The translations under genes and the position numbers were made by a program. The notes under the pieces were generated by a model. It was not told the DNA's origin. It ran no database searches and saw nothing but the letters and a program-made list of their open reading frames with translations. This document shows, piece by piece, positions 46,331-54,077 of a DNA stretch of 64,000 nucleotides. Positions within the stretch are counted from its first letter, which is position 1, and every line of letters begins with the position of its first letter. The stretch comes from Tumebacillus lacus (GTDB lineage: Bacteria > Bacillota > Bacilli > Tumebacillales > Tumebacillaceae), in NCBI RefSeq assembly GCF_026410385.1, contig NZ_JAPMLT010000004.1, forward strand, positions 1 to 64,000. Direction: 5' to 3'.

Positions 46331-46834
46331 GTGATCGGCTTTGTTCTTGTAGCTGTACTGATATCTTCTACGGCAGAAGTAGAAGCGAGGGAGTTCGAAG
46401 ATTTCTCAGCAGATCGAACGGCCAGTGCCGCGGTCGATCAGGGATACACGACGGTCTCTCAGGCTGTAAAACAGTTTGAAGAAAAATACGGACGTAAAAT
46501 AAAAGCCCCAACGGATCTCCCAACCAATTACACACGTCAACGCGGTCGGGTTTTTGACAACGAAGCGAAGCTTGAATTGGAATATACACATCAAGCCGAG
46601 ACGCTGCTTGTACTGGTACTTGCTCGAGAGGAGCGGTTACGGCCTTCGGAATATCATGAAACCGTTGAGCTACAAGATGGGACGAAAGCCTATTACAGAG
46701 TGAGCCATCCAGGTTTTCATCAACTGCATTTTCGTAAAAGAGATCTCGTGTATAAGGTCTGGGCCAGTTCGAAATCGAAACACGTTACATCGAGCCGGCA
46801 ACTAATAAAAGTTGCAAATTCTGCAATTCGATAA
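46331..46834 (+). CDS. Secreted protein, DUF4367-like
   Basis: A 167-residue protein. A short signal peptide (VIGFVLVAVLISSTAEVEA) is followed by a domain with VKQFEEKYGRKIKAPTDLPT, LELEYTHQAETLLVLVLARE, VELQDGTKAYYRV, HFRKRDLVYKVWASS and a final LIKVANSAIR. The arrangement resembles DUF4367 domains, low certainty. GTG 46331 lies 14 bases from GGGGGAG; a CTG at 46322 would sit closer. The gap to 47108 (274 bp) has no recognised feature. Confidence 0.65.
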   Translation: MIGFVLVAVLISSTAEVEAREFEDFSADRTASAAVDQGYTTVSQAVKQFEEKYGRKIKAPTDLPTNYTRQRGRVFDNEAKLELEYTHQAETLLVLVLAREERLRPSEYHETVELQDGTKAYYRVSHPGFHQLHFRKRDLVYKVWASSKSKHVTSSRQLIKVANSAIR

Positions 46835-47108
46835 CCCATATGTTCGTACATCATCCGCACACAGTCTCGCTTTTTGGTAGAGCCCCCAGTCCAGTCTGGG
46901 CGTTTGAACATGCTGAAAGGAGAGACTTTTCGTGCCCCTCTCCATAAAAATTGCAAATTTCATCTGGTCGAATCTTGTCGAAAATTGTAGAATGAATGGG
47001 GTTGTCAGACATCAGATGGGTACTTCGTGAACAGCTTTATACAAGGCTGGGAATCGGAAACACTACTCTTGCAGACCAGTTGACTTTGAAAAGTGAGGGA
47101 ACAGCACA

Positions 47109-48149
47109 ATGAAAACAAAAGCATCCAAATTGATGAGCATCGCTCTAACGGGCATTCTTGTGACGACCTTGATGGCCGGTTGCGGAACGGCAGACGAAAA
47201 AAAGGGGGCCGACGGAGGGAAAACAACCGTCGCGATGGTGACGGACATCGGCGGTCTTCACGACAACTCTTTTAACCAAGCGGCTTGGGAAGGTTTGAGC
47301 CGTGCGAAGGAACAGTTGGGGGTCGAAGTGAAAGTACAAGAATCGAAACGTGCGGAAGACTACTTGCCAAACCTGACCTCATTCGCCAAATCGAATTCAG
47401 ATCTGACATGGGCCATCGGCTTCCTGATGGGGGACGACTTGAAAAAAGTGGCGTTGGAAAATCCGAACAACAAGATGGCCATCATCGACTCCAACTTGAA
47501 CGGCGACATTCCGAAAAACGTCACAGCGGTAACGTTCAAAGAAGAGGAAGGGTCTTTCCTGATGGGGGTGCTCGCAGGAAAGATGACCAAATCGAACAAG
47601 GTCGGATTTATCGGCGGGATGAAGTTTGCGCTGATCGAAAAATTCGAGTATGGCTTTAAGGCGGGCGTGAAGGCGGTCAACCCGAACGCACAAGTGACCG
47701 CTGCGTACGCAGACGCATTCGACAAGCCGGACAAAGGCAAGCTGCTGGCGTCTCAACTGTACCAGCAAGGTGCTGATGTCATCTTCCACGCGGCTGCGGG
47801 AACGGGTGACGGCATTTTCAAGGAAGCGACCGAGCGTGGCCCGGGTCATTGGGTGATCGGCGTCGATCGCGACCAATCCGCATTGGCTCCGCAAAACACG
47901 TTGTCCTCGATGGTCAAGCGCGTAGACAACGCCGTGTTCACCGTCGTGCAAGACTTGAAAAATGGCAAATTCAACGCCGGAAATGAAGTCGTGTTGGGGT
48001 TGAAAGAAGACGGTGTCGGCTATGCTCCGTCTACAAGTACCAACACCCCGGCTGATGTGATCAAACTGATGGACGATTACAAACAGAAAATCGCCGCAGG
48101 CGAGATCCAAGTACCGGCAACTGCTGATCAGTTCGCGAACTTTAAGTAA
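47109..48149 (+). CDS. BMP-family (PnrA/BmpA-like) substrate-binding lipoprotein
   Basis: A 346-residue ABC-type binding lipoprotein. Lipobox LMAGC (Cys25), then VAMVTDIGGLHDNSFNQAAW, AVTFKEEEGSFLMGVLAGKM, KVGFIGGM, GADVIFHAAAGTGDGIFKEA, GVDRDQSALAP. Family members bind nucleosides or act in sugar/nucleoside uptake. No ATPase or permease genes are nearby, so it must work with components encoded elsewhere or act as a lone receptor. Composition is like the host chromosome, unlike the AT-rich islet genes. Confidence 0.9.
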   Translation: MKTKASKLMSIALTGILVTTLMAGCGTADEKKGADGGKTTVAMVTDIGGLHDNSFNQAAWEGLSRAKEQLGVEVKVQESKRAEDYLPNLTSFAKSNSDLTWAIGFLMGDDLKKVALENPNNKMAIIDSNLNGDIPKNVTAVTFKEEEGSFLMGVLAGKMTKSNKVGFIGGMKFALIEKFEYGFKAGVKAVNPNAQVTAAYADAFDKPDKGKLLASQLYQQGADVIFHAAAGTGDGIFKEATERGPGHWVIGVDRDQSALAPQNTLSSMVKRVDNAVFTVVQDLKNGKFNAGNEVVLGLKEDGVGYAPSTSTNTPADVIKLMDDYKQKIAAGEIQVPATADQFANFK

Positions 48150-48155
48150 GAAATG

Positions 48156-48193
48156 TGCAAAGCCCTCATCCGTCTTCGGGTGAGGGCTTTGAT
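48156..48193 (+). terminator. Terminator after the BMP-family gene
   Basis: CAAAGCCCTCA pairs with TGAGGGCTTTG (11 bp perfect); the T tail is short. Confidence 0.7.
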
Positions 48194-48196
48194 TAT

Positions 48197-48385
48197 TCAC
48201 AGACTCTTCCAGACCCGGTGATGAATTGGCAACAAGCGCTGGATGCTCCAAGATTCACTGGAGTTCATTGCTGGATCGACCTGCGAAATGTTTGCTGGGC
48301 ACAAAGTTTGGAAAACTCAGTTGTAAACGTCTCCACGAGTCCACTTTCCAAAAACTGCGGAATCAACTGGCACAGTTCGATCATT
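48197..48385 (+). pseudogene. Remnant of a gamma-glutamyltranspeptidase 3' end
   Basis: One frame reads QTLPDPVMNWQQALDAPRFT, closely resembling the GGT small-subunit motif (gM-x-QeALdAPRF). A second frame further on reads RLHESTFQKLRNQLAQ, similar to the following E-x-x-l-x-x-L-x-x-r region. No open frame joins them and there is no start, so this is a decayed fragment. Confidence 0.5.
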
Positions 48386-48447
48386 TGAACGATCTCTTCA
48401 CAAACTATTGTATAATGGGGTTATTCTATTTTGCGGAGGATTTAAAC

Positions 48448-48816
48448 ATGGATTTTAACAATGCCTTGCACCACCACCTGAATAAGATCACCGAGAAAAA
48501 CCTAACCGCCTTTCTCTCCACCGTACACCCGTCTACGATCTCCTTGATCCTGCCGAATGGGAAGTTTATCAATGAACGTCAAGACTTCGAAACGTTCCAC
48601 AAAAATTGGTTTTCCGACCCGGACTGGTCCATGAGTTATGAGGTGTTAAAAACTGTGGTCTCGGCCGACATGGGCATGGCTTTGCTTAAAATACTGTACA
48701 AAGACATTGATCCCCAAGGCGAGCCATATGAAAAGCGGTACTACCTCTCCCTCGTTTTTCAACTGCAAAATGGCAACTGGCTACTCGTGCATGACCAGAA
48801 CACGTTTGAAAACTAG
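48448..48816 (+). CDS. NTF2-like (SnoaL/DUF4440-type) protein
   Basis: A 122-residue protein with the cone-fold pattern: N-terminal helix (MDFNNALHHHLNKITEKNLT), FLSTVHPSTISLILPNGKFI, HKNWFSDPDWSMSYEVLKTV, and a C-terminal sheet (RYYLSLVFQLQNGNWLLVHD QN). Such domains are enzymes or small binding proteins; function not determined. ATG 48448 has GCGGAGGA 7 bases upstream. TTGAAC-N20-TATAAT (48385-48416) may be its promoter, with a long spacer. Confidence 0.78.
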   Translation: MDFNNALHHHLNKITEKNLTAFLSTVHPSTISLILPNGKFINERQDFETFHKNWFSDPDWSMSYEVLKTVVSADMGMALLKILYKDIDPQGEPYEKRYYLSLVFQLQNGNWLLVHDQNTFEN

Positions 48817-48818
48817 TG

Positions 48819-48862
48819 AAAACACCCCTTCGAGTCATCTGCTCGAAGAGGTGCTTTTACTG
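48819..48862 (+). terminator. Intrinsic terminator
   Basis: CACCCCTTCGAG pairs with CTCGAAGAGGTG and ends in CTTTTAC. Confidence 0.75.
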
Positions 48863-48943
48863 GCGGCTGTGAGGTCGGGCTCGAAATCGATGGCAGGATG
48901 GTAAATGACTGCTACTACTCGATGGAGATCGTTGGGTAACTCG

Positions 48944-48980
48944 AACCGAGTGCGGCTTGTGGCAGGTTGGATGGGTTCAA
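48944..48980 (+). repeat. 3'-half remnant of tRNA-Sec (fragment C)
   Basis: AACCGAGTGCGGCTTGTGGC and AGGTTGGATGGGTTCAA match fragment B with about four changes and share its 2-base deletion, so C is related to B rather than to the intact tRNA. It breaks off in the T loop, exactly at the stop codon of the minus-strand gene. Confidence 0.75.
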
Positions 48981-49388
48981 CTATTTCATCGCGGGTGTGG
49001 TCTGTAACACATCCGTAATATACCAGTTGAACCAGTTGGTTTTTTGCAAAGTAAAAATCAAACTGCCCGTGTGCGGCTTTTTGACTTGGTTCTCTCCGCT
49101 GTACTCGACCATCTCGAAGAACACCACGACCTGCGACTGTTCCGAAGTACGGGCCGCCTCTTGAATCGATACGTGAGGTTTATCGAGGTTGTGTTCTTCC
49201 GCATAAAGGAGAAATGACTCGATTTTTTGGATATTGTGAGCCGGTAGCTTGATGGCGTTCAGGTCTTGAGCCATTGCGTGATCAATCGTGTGGGCGACGA
49301 CCTGAGTAGGCGAAGACCGATACACAAAATAAGCGGCCGACAAGATGACGAGTAGAACCGACAATGCAAGGTAAAGTTTTCGTTTCAT
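48981..49388 (-). CDS. Small secreted or membrane-anchored protein
   Basis: A 135-residue protein: N-terminal helix (KLYLALSVLLVILSAAYFVY), then a soluble domain (AHNIQKIESFLLYAEEHNLD, SEQSQVVVFFEMVEYSGENQ, HTGSLIFTLQKTNWFNWYIT). No family recognised; the end is typical of small beta-sheet domains. ATG 49388 follows AGCAGGA. Its stop codon abuts tRNA-Sec fragment C. Confidence 0.65.
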   Translation of the reverse strand: MKRKLYLALSVLLVILSAAYFVYRSSPTQVVAHTIDHAMAQDLNAIKLPAHNIQKIESFLLYAEEHNLDKPHVSIQEAARTSEQSQVVVFFEMVEYSGENQVKKPHTGSLIFTLQKTNWFNWYITDVLQTTPAMK

Positions 49389-49405
49389 AACATCCTGCTT
49401 TCCAA

Positions 49406-50377
49406 TTAGTAGCTGATGGAGCCCAACGTCTTCCAATTCGCGCGATATCCCTCGTGGCGGAAGTAGTCACGCGCAGGAGACGTCGCATTTGGGTTATTTT
49501 GATACTGGATCAGTGCCACATCCATGATCGCTGTATCGTTGTAGAAGTCACCTGTGTAAATCCAATCAAACGGCATGTAGCCAGCAGAATCAGGGAGATA
49601 GTAAGCGGTCGTAGCACTTTTAATCGTGTTATCTCCATAATAGGAAATCTGTTCGTGCTTCCAGTACCACTCACGTTGATACGTTTCATAATAATCACGG
49701 AAAGAACCGAAATGATAGACCTGCCCGTATTGGTACACGAGCCGCTGATAAGAGAAAGCGTCCCCCTTCCCTTGCAATGCCTTGTTCAGATCATCCAAGA
49801 CCAAACCAGTGAAAAAACCAGCGATTGGATTTGATATAACATTGCCAGCAATTAAGTCTAGTGCCTTTCGGTAATACTCTGCATTAAAAGCGCTCAGATA
49901 GTTTTTGGTGCTGTAATCAAACTTCGTTCCATCAGTCAATTGTTCATATACGCGATGGATTCGCACATCGCCTTCTTCATTCGGAATAAATTCGGTCGAG
50001 AACTTTGGTTCGTTCGATCCGTTTAATTTCGCTTTTTCTGAGTTGATCTTATCTTTTATCCGTTGTGCTTCCTGCGTATCTCGGTACACGGCCTTGTAAT
50101 AAGTAAATACATGTTGTTGACCAAACATGTCATAGGCTCTCTCTTCTCGGACTTGATGATAACCTGTGACAATCTTGCCTACGTCTGTTTTATTCACTTT
50201 TACAGGGCGATTCACACCCAATTTTTCATAGTACTCATCAATTTGTTATTCCGTTGCTGTTCCTACAAATACACCAGGCTCCACTTCACGAACACTCAGG
50301 TCTTGCTTTGCTGATGTAATACCACCTGATGACGTCAATACGGCTGCCACTGTCAAAACTCCCAGAATTTTTTTCAC
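49406..50377 (-). pseudogene. Secreted protein gene with an in-frame TAA at codon 44
   Basis: GTG 50377, with a GGAGG site, starts a signal peptide (VKKILGVLTVAAVLTSSGGI, TSA) and continues to VGTATE, then TAA (50246-50248), then QIDEYYEKLGVNRPVKVNKT and 260 further residues in the same frame. The long part has YHQVREERAYDMFGQQHVFT, FDYSTKNYLSAFN, YYRKALDLIAGNV and Tyr/Trp-rich segments, with no family recognised. Without readthrough only 43 residues are made; an internal TTG (50221) would lack the signal peptide. Confidence 0.75.
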
Positions 50378-50416
50378 AGAAGAGCCTCCATTTCGTAACT
50401 CCATACTTTATATTTA

Positions 50417-50455
50417 AATATATAACAAAATATTTGATTTGTCAATTTTGTTATA
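50417..50455 (-). promoter_or_regulatory. Promoter and overlapping palindromic operator candidate
   Basis: On the minus strand TTGACA (50445-50440), 17-bp spacer, TATATT (50422-50417). An 11-bp perfect inverted repeat TATAACAAAAT (50421-50431) / ATTTTGTTATA (50445-50455) flanks the spacer. This is the only structure seen in the 50378-50640 gap. Confidence 0.65.
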
Positions 50456-50641
50456 AGAACTCGATGGAACGGAAAGATTCGACAGGTCTATTGGGAACTG
50501 TGTATTTCTCTTTGAAAACGAGTTGGACTTCATTGGAAGACTGAGATATCAATAACCTTTTCCGTTGTGCAATACAAGATAGACGAAATCTCTTCCGCAA
50601 AATCTTCTGCTTCATCTGAAAACGCGGTATAATCAGCAGAG

Positions 50642-50670
50642 GCCATCTCCCGGGGGGAGGTGGCATTTTC
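50642..50670 (+). terminator. Hairpin upstream of the acetyltransferase gene
   Basis: GCCATCTCC pairs with GGAGGTGGC (one GU) around CGGGG, followed by ATTTTC. It lies only 25 bp ahead of the start codon, so it may be an attenuator. Confidence 0.5.
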
Positions 50671-50694
50671 ATCGTCGTCAAAAAGGAGACCCAT

Positions 50695-51240
50695 ATGATC
50701 ATCAACGAGCAGGAATATCAGGTCCGCGGCCTTACATACACGATTCGATCTGCACGTGAAGCAGACGCAAAAGAACTGTCAGCCTTGCGACTCCAGATCG
50801 ATGGCGAGACGGAAAATTTGGATCGAGAGCAAGGCGAGGGGTTCATCGATGCGTCTGGCTTTGAACGGTTGATTCGAGCCGATACGGAGAGTCGCAAAAA
50901 CATATTTTTAGTGGCGGTCGTGCAAGGTCGAATCGTCGCGTTTTCCAGATGTGAGGGCAATCATCTGAAACGATTCGCTCACAAAGTCGAATTTGGAGTG
51001 GGCGTACTGAAGGAGTTTTGGGGATACGGGATCGGAAAGCATCTTTTACAAGAGTCCATTTCTTGGGCGGACTCGACCGGTATCAAGAAAATGTCGCTCC
51101 ATGTTTTAGAGACAAACGAAAAGGCGATCCGGCTCTACCACTCTCTTGGTTTTGAAGTGGAGGGAGTCTTGAAAAATGACAAGGTGCTGTCTGACGGTCA
51201 GTTCTATCACACCGTCATCATGGGAAGATTTCCTGAATGA
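50695..51240 (+). CDS. GNAT-family N-acetyltransferase
   Basis: A 181-residue acetyltransferase: YTIRSAREADAKELSALRLQ start, FLVAVVQGRIVAFSRC, the acetyl-CoA loop GVLKEFWGYGIGKHLLQESI, and LHVLETNEKAIRLYHSLGFE followed by VEGVLKND. This is the RimI/YkkB-like pattern; substrate unknown. ATG 50695 follows AAAAGGAGA. Confidence 0.9.
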   Translation: MIINEQEYQVRGLTYTIRSAREADAKELSALRLQIDGETENLDREQGEGFIDASGFERLIRADTESRKNIFLVAVVQGRIVAFSRCEGNHLKRFAHKVEFGVGVLKEFWGYGIGKHLLQESISWADSTGIKKMSLHVLETNEKAIRLYHSLGFEVEGVLKNDKVLSDGQFYHTVIMGRFPE

Positions 51241-51340
51241 TGCTGTCAAACTCACGCGTGTTGTATTTGTGTACGTCTTGGGCAAGATATGCCGGGGACG
51301 TGATTCCCGAACACACACCACAACATGAGGAGTGATATTC

Positions 51341-51625
51341 ATGGCTGAAAACAACAACCGCAACCGCAACAACGAAGGTCGCACGGAAGCCAACGCAACC
51401 AACGCGGCTGGCAACGAGGCAGGGATCATGAATGCAGACGGCATGGGTGAGGCGGTCGGAACCGTAGGCGGCGGCGTGGCCGGTGCTGCTGTGGGGTCTG
51501 TTGCCGGACCGCTCGGCACCGTGGCTGGCGGCATCGCTGGCGGTGCGCTGGGCAACCAACTTGGGGAGCGTGCAGAAGCTCAAAACGGGGCCAGAAATCG
51601 GAACGAAGAGAACCAACAGCAGTAG
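51341..51625 (+). CDS. Small Asn-rich glycine-zipper protein
   Basis: A 94-residue protein. The N-terminus is Asn/Arg/Glu-rich (ENNNRNRNNEGRTEANATN). The middle is a glycine zipper (GGGVAGAAVGSVAGPLGTVA followed by GGIAGGALGNQLG) able to form a membrane hairpin. The tail is polar. TGAGGAGTG precedes the ATG. No signal peptide. Possibly a membrane-associated or spore protein; unknown. Confidence 0.7.
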   Translation: MAENNNRNRNNEGRTEANATNAAGNEAGIMNADGMGEAVGTVGGGVAGAAVGSVAGPLGTVAGGIAGGALGNQLGERAEAQNGARNRNEENQQQ

Positions 51626-51645
51626 TCTTTTCACCAGCAAGATAA

Positions 51646-51682
51646 ACAAGGACGCGGGTCATCCCCGCGTCCTTGTTTATCG
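51646..51682. terminator. Bidirectional terminator
   Basis: AACAAGGACGCGGG pairs perfectly over 14 bp with CCCGCGTCCTTGTT between converging genes. Confidence 0.9.
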
Positions 51683-51699
51683 TTGGCTGGAAGCGCGGC

Positions 51700-52458
51700 T
51701 TATAACAGTTTGCGCAACGCTTCGATCTGCTCAGGCTTCAGATCGGCCATCCATTGTTGTTCTTTATTAAACTTGAACGCGCTGCGGATGTACGCTTCTT
51801 TGTACTTGATCTGCTGATCCAGCAGATAGTTGGCCAACTCCGAACCGGACTGGCGGACTTCCTCGCGTTCTTTTGCCCTGCGTTCTTCTTGAATCTTTAA
51901 GGCTTCTTCCGCCTGTCTCTGCCGTTCCTCGTTGTAGGCTTGTACCTGTTGCAGATATTCTTCCTCGCTGACATCGGTTGCGTCCGCCAGTTGAGTTTGC
52001 AGCAGACCGGTCGCCCACTCCATGATCTCGCCGGCTTCTTCCTTGCTGAGATCGCCTTTCAAACGGTTGGCCGCTGTTTGGGTGAGGCCGTCGAACAACA
52101 CATGCCGTTTCTGTCCCTTGTAGTTTTCCAGCGTCACAAAGAAGTTTTCCACGGTGTTACTTCGTGCATCTTTAATGAAGTGAAAGTGCCAGGGCCCATA
52201 CGTAGGATCGTTCTTCATGTTGAACGCTGCCCCGTTTCTCGGTGCCCCTGTGGAACTGTAGTCCTTTCGTACCATCTGGGCGACGCCGTCGGTTGCCTGT
52301 CCTTTTGCTCGCAGAAGTTGACCGACGGCCCGGTTGCCGTATGTCTGTTGCAATTGCAAGATCCTCCCGGCACCGGCAGGGTGTGCCGTCTGTCTGGAAA
52401 TGGGTTTGGTCGATGAAGCCGAGTCTTTGGAGGGTGTAGTGCGCTTTGTTTTTTGCAT
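51700..52458 (-). CDS. GNRAV-leader protein of unknown function (effector or immunity candidate)
   Basis: A 252-residue protein. Residues 34-50 read LQLQQTYGNRAVGQLLR and 59-62 VAQM, the same bipartite leader as in the next gene upstream. From memory, this LQ-x2-x-GNRAV-x2-LL leader occurs on cargo of extracellular contractile injection systems and DUF4157 proteins. The middle (GAAFNMKNDPTYGPWHFHFI) is unrecognised, with an HxH pair. The C-terminal third is a charged coiled coil (EERQRQAEEALKIQEERRAK). AAAGGGGATC precedes the start. It has no signal peptide. Confidence 0.75.
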   Translation of the reverse strand: MQKTKRTTPSKDSASSTKPISRQTAHPAGAGRILQLQQTYGNRAVGQLLRAKGQATDGVAQMVRKDYSSTGAPRNGAAFNMKNDPTYGPWHFHFIKDARSNTVENFFVTLENYKGQKRHVLFDGLTQTAANRLKGDLSKEEAGEIMEWATGLLQTQLADATDVSEEEYLQQVQAYNEERQRQAEEALKIQEERRAKEREEVRQSGSELANYLLDQQIKYKEAYIRSAFKFNKEQQWMADLKPEQIEALRKLL

Positions 52459-52483
52459 CGCGATCCCCTTTTCGATGACACCG

Positions 52484-53983
52484 CTAATATTTTAGCTTGT
52501 CGTCGTTGTACAGATTTTGAAAAGCTGCTTTCAGCGTGCCGTTGCACCCTTTGGTATCGCGGGCGGCTGCTTCGAGCAGTTTTTTGACTTCCTCGCGTTT
52601 GGTCGGCAGGGGTGTGTATTGCAATCTTCTGACCAGCGATTTGATCAGGCCGAGATTTTTGAACGTCTTATACAAATTGACGACGCTGGTGTTTGTATTT
52701 TGTGTGTCGATGTCGCTGACCAGCATGCCTTGAAAATCGGACAGTCTGACATCTCCGCTCAATGAGAGGGTGACCGCGCTTTTCTTTTTGATCTTTTTGG
52801 AGCCGGACGACAGGCCCTGACGATTTTTGTTGTAGATGAACCGTTCGTCGTCAGGCGATTCGTCCTGTTCATCCAACGGGTGGGGCACCGCTTGGAAGAA
52901 CAAACCTTTCACGAAGTTGCTGTTGATGGCAATGTCTCCGGTAGTGTCCATCCCGCCTTCGATGTAACCGAACGCATCTTCCCGATTGGCATAGATGACA
53001 TCGTCGTTTGAAAAGAGGTGCGGGTCCATCTCGTCTTGATCTTTCACATAGTTGTAGAAGTAACCCTCACTCTTGCTAAGTGACGCCATCGCTTTGGCAT
53101 TCGGATTGAGCCCGGTGAGCCTTGGCTCCCAGTAATTCGGGACAAACGAGTTGAACTCAATCGGATCGTTCGCCTTGTACTCGCCCGATTTGAGGATCGC
53201 GTTGTACTGGGGCACTGTGATCACAGCCGCGTTTTTCAGATCTTCGACGGTGCGTGTAAAGGTGTCGCGCTCGTAATCGACATCGACGACAAACTCGACT
53301 TCTTGCTTTTTCGTCGGGTTGAGCGGGTCGATGTATTTGGTGACCAGGTCCTCGAAAAAGCGATAGGAGCGCTGGTTGAATTCATTGATCTGCGGCAAAA
53401 GGTTGCCGTGCACATCCGCCTTTTTGCCAAAAAACTGATGGCCGATCAGATGCCCGCCGTCATAGGTCTGATCGCGGGTGCGGCCAAATACTGCCCGTTC
53501 CATCGCGCCGAGTTGTCCGTACTGGTCGATGATGTCGTTGTCGCGGTCTTCTTTCACCGTCTTGTCGATCACCGCGCTGGCCTGATCCGGACGGCACATC
53601 TGTCCGTCGGCCGATTGGCTGAGTGCAGAGAGATGCACCGGCTTGTTCGAAGTTGTGACGTTGTACCCGATGTTTTCCCCCGCTGTGGACAGGATCGAAG
53701 TGAATTCCTCGTCCAACGTTTTCAAGATCGTGTCTTCATAGTCACCGTCGGTGTACAGTTCATGCTTCATCTGCACAACGCCGGCCGGGCTGGGGGACTG
53801 GGTCTGTTGTCTCTGCCGCAGCATTTGCAACACCGCCCGGTTGCCGACCATCTTTTGCAAAGCCTGCATCTGTTGTGCCGTCGGACCCGGTTGTGACGGT
53901 CGTGTGGCTGCCGGGGGCATTTTTGCTTGCGGTATGAGGGTCTCTTGTGCAGACTTCCGTGTTGTGGAACGACGATCTCCCAT
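52484..53983 (-). CDS. GNRAV-leader protein with non-specific nuclease signature (putative toxin/effector)
   Basis: A 499-residue protein. The leader MQALQKMVGNRAVLQMLRQR lies at 39-58 and VVQM at 69-72. Residues 168-210 have RTRDQTYDGGHLIGHQFFGK, NLLPQINEFNQRSYRFFED, the DGGHLIG / NL-x-PQ-x4-N pattern of the DNA/RNA non-specific endonuclease (Endonuclea_NS_2) toxins. The remaining 290 residues are unrecognised (lysine-rich NRQGLSSGSKKIKKKSAVTL, C-terminal KLKY). No signal peptide or transmembrane helix. A GGAGGA site supports the start. It lies 25 bp upstream of the 252-residue gene, so the two are one operon. Confidence 0.8.
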   Translation of the reverse strand: MGDRRSTTRKSAQETLIPQAKMPPAATRPSQPGPTAQQMQALQKMVGNRAVLQMLRQRQQTQSPSPAGVVQMKHELYTDGDYEDTILKTLDEEFTSILSTAGENIGYNVTTSNKPVHLSALSQSADGQMCRPDQASAVIDKTVKEDRDNDIIDQYGQLGAMERAVFGRTRDQTYDGGHLIGHQFFGKKADVHGNLLPQINEFNQRSYRFFEDLVTKYIDPLNPTKKQEVEFVVDVDYERDTFTRTVEDLKNAAVITVPQYNAILKSGEYKANDPIEFNSFVPNYWEPRLTGLNPNAKAMASLSKSEGYFYNYVKDQDEMDPHLFSNDDVIYANREDAFGYIEGGMDTTGDIAINSNFVKGLFFQAVPHPLDEQDESPDDERFIYNKNRQGLSSGSKKIKKKSAVTLSLSGDVRLSDFQGMLVSDIDTQNTNTSVVNLYKTFKNLGLIKSLVRRLQYTPLPTKREEVKKLLEAAARDTKGCNGTLKAAFQNLYNDDKLKY

Positions 53984-54035
53984 GCGAATCCTCCTTGGGA
54001 CAACCGAATGAGCTTCTATCTTTTATTATCATGAA

Positions 54036-54070
54036 AAAGGACCCCGGCCGCAATGGTCGGGGTCCTGTTT
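54036..54070 (-). terminator. Intrinsic terminator of the secreted paralog gene
   Basis: AGGACCCCG pairs with CGGGGTCCT; the minus-strand reading ends in TTTTTC. It separates the secreted pair from the nuclease operon. Confidence 0.85.
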
Positions 54071-54077
54071 CCTGTGC

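Noticed and set aside
46835-47108. A riboswitch ahead of the BMP-family lipoprotein gene.
   Set aside because: No purine, guanidine or other known aptamer motif could be recognised in the 274-bp leader.
50246-50248. Selenocysteine insertion as an explanation for the in-frame stop.
   Set aside because: The codon is TAA, whereas tRNA-Sec decodes UGA.
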